A DNA stretch of 64,000 bases from Bombilactobacillus bombi. Its GTDB lineage: Bacteria; Bacillota; Bacilli; Lactobacillales; Lactobacillaceae. The translations under genes and the position numbers were made by a program. Location of the stretch: the NCBI RefSeq assembly GCF_964340835.1, contig NZ_OZ204251.1; one strand, written 5' to 3'. Below the pieces are notes generated by a model that saw only the letters and a list, made by a program, of their open reading frames with translations, had not been told where the DNA came from and did no database searches. This document shows positions 60,184 through 64,000 of this stretch, piece after piece; positions within the stretch are counted from its first letter, which is position 1; every line of letters begins with the position of its first letter.

Positions 60184-61019
60184 TGTATCTTTTGATTAAT
60201 TTGTTGAGTAATTTTTTGATTAATTTGCAATTGCTCTGCTTGTGCTGGTTCATAAGGACCGCGGCCACTGGCCTTTCGTTGCTGCTGAAAATCAGTATTA
60301 GCTAATTTTTTAATAAAATCACTATTAGCCAGTTGATATTTACCTGTTTGTTTATCTTTTAGCCATAAGCTCTGTTCTTCCCAGACCAAATTATAAATAT
60401 GTTTAGCAGGGATGACTCCTTTCATTTGGGGAAAGTCTTTTTGAGAAACTTTATTTAAATCCAATACTACCTGTGTACCAATGGTAGGAATCGGTAATCC
60501 TTCCTTCTCAAACAAGCTAACCTGTCGGCGTTGCTGAGCAGATAAGGTATTAGACCATTTGTTTTTATTCAATTGTGCAATGATTTTTTGCTTTCCTTGT
60601 AATCCGCCTACTTGATAATAATAAATAGACTTACCAACTAAATTATGACTTTTTTTAACTAATGAACGATTGATATTCACTTGCAATATTGTGAATGGTG
60701 GTTGATTATTCTCTGATGGTAATGTAATCCAATTAGTAACTACTCCTTGAACTATTGCATCTGATAATTTTACCATTTGTTGATAATTACTTCGACCCAG
60801 TCCATCACTGGCTGGGCTGTCGTAGGTGGAAACTGTCAGATTTTTTAAAATGGCTTGTTGTTGTTTGCCCTTTAATTGAGATTGCTTGAGAGTTTTTTGA
60901 TAGTTAGACATGTTAGTTGTAGAAGTTTTGTGCGCTTGTTGGGCACTAGCACAGCCACCACTCACGAAGAAGATTATAATCATCGAAATTAAGGCTAGTA
61001 AACGATATTTTCTTATCAT
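60180..61019 (-). CDS. Hypothetical lipoprotein
   Basis: Function unknown. The 279 residues begin with a lipoprotein signal (hydrophobic stretch IIIFFVSGGC, Cys23). The mature part is soluble, glutamine- and lysine-rich, with a beta-rich middle (SDAIVQGVVTNWITLP, QVNINRSLV, GTQVVLDLNKV) and a C-terminus of repeated QINQKI. Part of it (DAIVQGVV, VGGLQGK) resembles a secreted signal-sensing or inhibitor-like domain, but I do not recognise the family. AAAGGA precedes ATG 61019. A decayed paralogue lies directly upstream. Confidence 0.8.
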   Translation of the reverse strand: MIRKYRLLALISMIIIFFVSGGCASAQQAHKTSTTNMSNYQKTLKQSQLKGKQQQAILKNLTVSTYDSPASDGLGRSNYQQMVKLSDAIVQGVVTNWITLPSENNQPPFTILQVNINRSLVKKSHNLVGKSIYYYQVGGLQGKQKIIAQLNKNKWSNTLSAQQRRQVSLFEKEGLPIPTIGTQVVLDLNKVSQKDFPQMKGVIPAKHIYNLVWEEQSLWLKDKQTGKYQLANSDFIKKLANTDFQQQRKASGRGPYEPAQAEQLQINQKITQQINQKIQ

Positions 61020-61054
61020 AAAAATCCTTTCCAGAATTATTTTTGTGTATGCTT

Positions 61055-61512
61055 TTAAATTAAGGCGTTCATCCGTTGATCAATATGTGCTTCAGAATTT
61101 TCAGGTTCAAAGCCACTACCACCACCGTTATTTCTAATAAGTACTGTCCGTTTTTATTCTTGACAAAAATACTTTTACCCGAATATACAGGCATATAATA
61201 AGGTTCTTTAATGCCATTAGTTCCCTTTGTTACAGGTGTGAGAACTATTGCGTATTGCTAGCGTAGACGGATGTGCAAGCACTTCTTTATTTCCTTTAGA
61301 TTGCGTGGCACTTTTTCTTTTTTCACTAAATCAGCAAAATTATCGGGATAATCTACAAACTCTAGCTGACCTCCAGCTTTAATTAGTTCACCCTTATAGA
61401 AATGTTTTTGTTTTGTCATTTGTTGAGCAGGTTGTAGTGACTGTTTTTGACCACCACTGCTAATTGTAAAAATACACATCAGCAATATGATAACGGATAC
61501 AATTTTTTAAAT
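61055..61512 (-). pseudogene. Decayed paralogue of the adjacent lipoprotein
   Basis: On the minus strand an AAAGGAG site is followed by ATTTAAAAAATT, where ATGAAAAAAATT would be expected, so the start is lost. A signal-like KIVSVIILLMCIFTISSGG follows, with no Cys at the lipobox. The readable segments shift frame twice: GGQLEFVDYPDNFADLVKK, then YAIVLTPVTKGTNGIKEPYY, then GSGFEPENSEAHIDQ. These align with VGGLQGK..., TQVVLDLNKV... and GRGPYEPAQAEQLQINQ of the intact neighbour, with the middle deleted. Reads as a broken tandem duplicate. Confidence 0.82.
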
Positions 61513-61542
61513 AAAAACTCCTTTAATTCACATCCTTTATTT

Positions 61543-61571
61543 AGTATAGGAAATTTAGCAAAACAAAACAA
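61543..61571 (-). promoter_or_regulatory. Promoter upstream of the lipoprotein pseudogene
   Basis: TTGTTT (61566-61571), 17-base spacer, TATACT (61543-61548). It may now serve the intact downstream lipoprotein. Confidence 0.55.
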
Positions 61572-61623
61572 TAAACATTTATAAGCTTTTGTTTCATTTT
61601 ATATATTAAATTTCTTTTGTAAC

Positions 61624-61651
61624 TAAAAAAGTTCGCCTTGATAGCGAACTT
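61624..61651 (-). terminator. Terminator after the histidine kinase
   Basis: AAGTTCGC / GCGAACTT stem (61629-61651) with a T-run on the minus strand; the stem overlaps the kinase stop codon. Confidence 0.9.
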
Positions 61652-63152
61652 AATGTTTATTTTTTTTAGAAGTCAAAGGTAAATTTACACGAAAAATAGT
61701 CCCAGAACCAACAGCACTTTCGGCCGAAATATTGCCCTTATACATTTCAACAATTTTTTTAGCAATCGATAAACCTAGTCCATTACCACCACTTTGACGT
61801 GAACGAGCTTTATCGACACGATAAAAGCGATTAAAAATCCGTTTTAAATCTTCTTGCTTAACACCGACACCAAAATCTTGTACGGCAATTGCCAACATAT
61901 TACTCTCTGTAGAAACAGACAGATTAATCTCTTTACGATCACGTGAATATTTAACCGCATTATCTAATAAAATAACTAAAATTTGCATTAAATGGTTGCG
62001 ATAAATTTTAACTATGGTTTTAGGTGGAACTGTATCGTCTAAGTTTATTTTAAAATCAGGATGCAACATAACAAAATCGTTATACGCTTGATGAATAGTT
62101 TCGTTGGCTTGAGTTGTTTCATTAACATAATTATTTTCAATTTGTTCAGCTCGTGTTAAATCTAACATCTCTTGAATCAACTTTTTCATACGATCAATTT
62201 CACTAACCGAAGCATCAATCGATTCTTCCAAAACTTGTGGATCATCTTTTCCCCAGCGTTGTAGTAATTTTAAGTGCCCTTCAATTACTGCTACGGGAGT
62301 CCGTAATTCATGCGAAACGTCTTCTACAAACTCTTTTTGTTGATTAGTATAATCTTGCATTCGATCTAACATATGATTAAATCGATCTACTAAATCTGTA
62401 ATTTCATCATTAGAGCGCTGTTGTGGAATTCTAGCTGTGGAATCAGGATCGTCATTAATTTGGTCAATTGTTCGATTAATTTGTTTAATTCTTCGAACTA
62501 GCGGTTGAGTTAATAAATAACCAAGTATAATACTCAATAATATCGCAAACAAAATAACTAATAACATCTTTTGGTTCAACTGCCGGAAAGTTCGATGATA
62601 ATTGCGCATACCATTAGTAATTTTAGCGTATCCAATAATTTGCTTAGTACGTTCAGAATAAATAGGCATCAAGGCTCGTAAATGTTTTAGACGTTGCGCA
62701 TTCCTTTTGACAACTGTGATTTTGGTCGTTTTGGTACGTTCGAACTTTGTGTCAATATTACCCATTTTAAATATGGGTTTGCCATGAGTGTCAAATAATA
62801 CCAAAGACAAATCTCCACGAGCTAATTGCTTAGTTAAGCTATCGCGGTAAAAGTCTTCTGGACTTTCGGTAACTAATCGTCCATGCGTATCATGAAAATT
62901 GCGCTTAGTTTTAGGGGCCAAGCGTCGTTGCACTTGTTGACGGGTTAAGGGAGCTTGATAAACATTAAAACGACTATCAACTGCTGAAACCGTATCACGA
63001 ACATTATTTTCTTCATTATGCAACAAGGCTTGTTCGATAGAAGTATAAATTAAAGTCGCAAATAATCCAAAAACCATAAAAATGGCCAAACTTAATAAGC
63101 AGGTCCATTTAAAGCGGATGGTCAAACGCCAATTTGCTATTTTTTCCTTCAT
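61650..63152 (-). CDS. arlS: Sensor histidine kinase, ArlS-like
   Basis: Membrane sensor of the ArlRS family. The 500 residues have two transmembrane helices (about 15-37 and about 194-214) flanking an extracytoplasmic sensor domain, a HAMP domain (PLVRRIKQINRTIDQI), the phosphoacceptor H-box VSHELRTPVAVIEGHL, and ATPase motifs N (LLDNAVKYS), G1 (DFGVGVKQED), F (FNRFYRVDKARS) and G2 (GGNGLGLSIAKKI). The ATG overlaps the regulator stop by 4 bases. The signal is unknown; ArlRS in relatives acts in manganese, surface or autolysis control. Confidence 0.93.
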   Translation of the reverse strand: MKEKIANWRLTIRFKWTCLLSLAIFMVFGLFATLIYTSIEQALLHNEENNVRDTVSAVDSRFNVYQAPLTRQQVQRRLAPKTKRNFHDTHGRLVTESPEDFYRDSLTKQLARGDLSLVLFDTHGKPIFKMGNIDTKFERTKTTKITVVKRNAQRLKHLRALMPIYSERTKQIIGYAKITNGMRNYHRTFRQLNQKMLLVILFAILLSIILGYLLTQPLVRRIKQINRTIDQINDDPDSTARIPQQRSNDEITDLVDRFNHMLDRMQDYTNQQKEFVEDVSHELRTPVAVIEGHLKLLQRWGKDDPQVLEESIDASVSEIDRMKKLIQEMLDLTRAEQIENNYVNETTQANETIHQAYNDFVMLHPDFKINLDDTVPPKTIVKIYRNHLMQILVILLDNAVKYSRDRKEINLSVSTESNMLAIAVQDFGVGVKQEDLKRIFNRFYRVDKARSRQSGGNGLGLSIAKKIVEMYKGNISAESAVGSGTIFRVNLPLTSKKNKH

Positions 63153-63838
63153 GGCCGAACAACGTAACCTGTTCCACGAACAGTTTGAATGTAGCTTTCT
63201 TTATCAGGAAGATCAATTTTGTTACGTAAATAGCGCACATACACATCCACAATATTGGTCTCATTTTGTTTCATTTCACTGCCCCAAACACTCTTTAGCA
63301 ATTGTTCGCGACTTAATACTTTACCCATATTATTCAGTAAAGTTAAGAACAAATCATATTCGCGCCGAGTTAACTCAATGACTTTACCATTACGGCTTAA
63401 AGTATGAGCTTCTTTATCCATAACTAAGTCCCGGTATTCAATCTTGGTAGAATGAGGGGCCATTTTTTGGTCTTCAATATCAATTCGCCGTAACAAAGCT
63501 CGCAAACGTGCTAACAATTCTTCAATCGCAAAGGGCTTGACAATATAATCATCTGCCCCATGATCCAAGCCGGAAACACGATCAATAATAGAATCTCTTG
63601 CAGTCATCATAATAATAGGAGTGCTTTTTTCTTGACGAACTCGCCGACAAACTTCTAATCCATTTAAGGTTGGTAACATTAAATCCAATAAAATAACATC
63701 CCAATCCTCTGCTAGTGCAGCATCCAAGCCCTTACGTCCATCTAATTCAACTCGTGTTTTATAGCCTTCATGCTGTAATTCTAGTTCAACAAACCGAGAT
63801 AAATTTTTTTCATCTTCAATAATTAAAATTTTTGCCAT
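63149..63838 (-). CDS. arlR: Response regulator, ArlR-like (OmpR/PhoB family)
   Basis: DNA-binding response regulator. The 229 residues have a receiver with IIEDEKNLSRF, phosphoacceptor Asp52 in DVILLDLMLP, MMTARDS and YIVKPF (conserved Lys), then a winged helix (VIELTRREYDLFLTLLNN, DVYVRYLRNKID, VRGTGYVV). GGAG precedes ATG 63838. Overlaps the kinase gene, so the pair is co-translated. Confidence 0.95.
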   Translation of the reverse strand: MAKILIIEDEKNLSRFVELELQHEGYKTRVELDGRKGLDAALAEDWDVILLDLMLPTLNGLEVCRRVRQEKSTPIIMMTARDSIIDRVSGLDHGADDYIVKPFAIEELLARLRALLRRIDIEDQKMAPHSTKIEYRDLVMDKEAHTLSRNGKVIELTRREYDLFLTLLNNMGKVLSREQLLKSVWGSEMKQNETNIVDVYVRYLRNKIDLPDKESYIQTVRGTGYVVRP

Positions 63839-63964
63839 TACACTACTCCAAATCTTAATAAAAATTAATTATATTATACATTTCAACATTATCTTACCAC
63901 ATTAGCATCTATCTGAATGAGCAAACCCTAAAAATATCCTTAGCTAATTACAACCAGAAAAAAG

Positions 63965-63998
63965 AGCTGGGATAAATACTTTTTTTGTCCTAGCCCTT
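63965..63998. terminator. Terminator hairpin at the right window edge
   Basis: GAGCTGGGATAAA pairs with TTTGTCCTAGCCC; A- and T-runs flank it. It probably ends a gene lying to the right, on the minus strand. The 126 bases between it and arlR hold a TATAAT (63873-63878) with no good -35. Confidence 0.7.
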
Positions 63999-64000
63999 TA

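Overview
The window is A+T-rich chromosomal DNA from a low-GC Gram-positive bacterium of the Lactobacillaceae. The evidence is gene order and family content: acpP-rnc-smc-ftsY-ylxM-ffh-rpsP-khpA-rimM-trmD-rplS; efp-asp23-nusB-folD-xseAB-ispA-tlyA-recN-gmk-rpoZ-priA-fmt-rsmB-stp-pknB-rsgA-rpe-thiN; rplU-prp-rpmA; glnR-glnA; pheST behind a T-box; and Gram-positive Shine-Dalgarno sites (GGAGG). The proteins are unusually rich in glutamine, and TTG starts are common. A bee-associated lactobacillus (Bombilactobacillus-like) is a guess from general impression only. Most genes lie on the minus strand.

Layout. 1-1.3 kb: yneF (cut by the left edge), ynzC and the divergent lexA with its own LexA box. 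1.3-12.5 kb: rplS, trmD, rimM, khpA, rpsP, the signal-recognition genes ffh, ylxM and ftsY, then smc, rnc, acpP and plsX. 12.5-17.2 kb: recG, the fatty-acid kinase subunit fakA with its Asp23 partner, and divergent rpmB. 17.2-35.2 kb: a long minus-strand block for translation quality control (rsgA, fmt, rsmB, tlyA), Ser/Thr signalling (pknB/stp), replication and repair (priA, recN, xseAB), and isoprenoid and folate metabolism, ending upstream at efp. 35.3-36.4 kb: rpmA, its processing protease prp, and rplU with an L21-type leader.

36.4-41.0 kb is the most accessory-looking stretch. It holds two small unknown genes, an NAD(P)H oxidoreductase that seems to start at a non-standard ATC codon, two plus-strand membrane proteins of unknown function, a decayed phage-type tyrosine integrase with intact-looking arm-type repeats, and tRNA-Arg(TCT). 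It is probably the scar of an integrated element. 41.0-45.1 kb: glnRA, a ynbB-like PLP enzyme interrupted by one in-frame TAG beside the catalytic lysine, and miaA. 45.1-48.6 kb: a DUF3042 gene, a rhodanese-like protein, glucokinase, yqgQ, rhomboid, 5-formyl-THF cyclo-ligase and rpmG. 48.6-53.7 kb: a class B penicillin-binding protein, a HesB-like protein, greA, udk and mltG. 53.7-60.2 kb: pheST with its T-box, an HD hydrolase, an rRNA/tRNA methyltransferase, acylphosphatase and lipoprotein YidC. 60.2-64 kb: a lipoprotein with a decayed tandem paralogue, and an ArlRS-like two-component system.

No large novel system (CRISPR, toxin islands, biosynthetic clusters) is visible. The items most worth checking are the ATC start, the amber codon in ynbB, the integrase scar with its repeats and flanking unknown genes, the decayed lipoprotein paralogue, a 7-7-7 palindrome upstream of the glucokinase operon, and a recurring family of GGGACAAAAT-type terminator hairpins.
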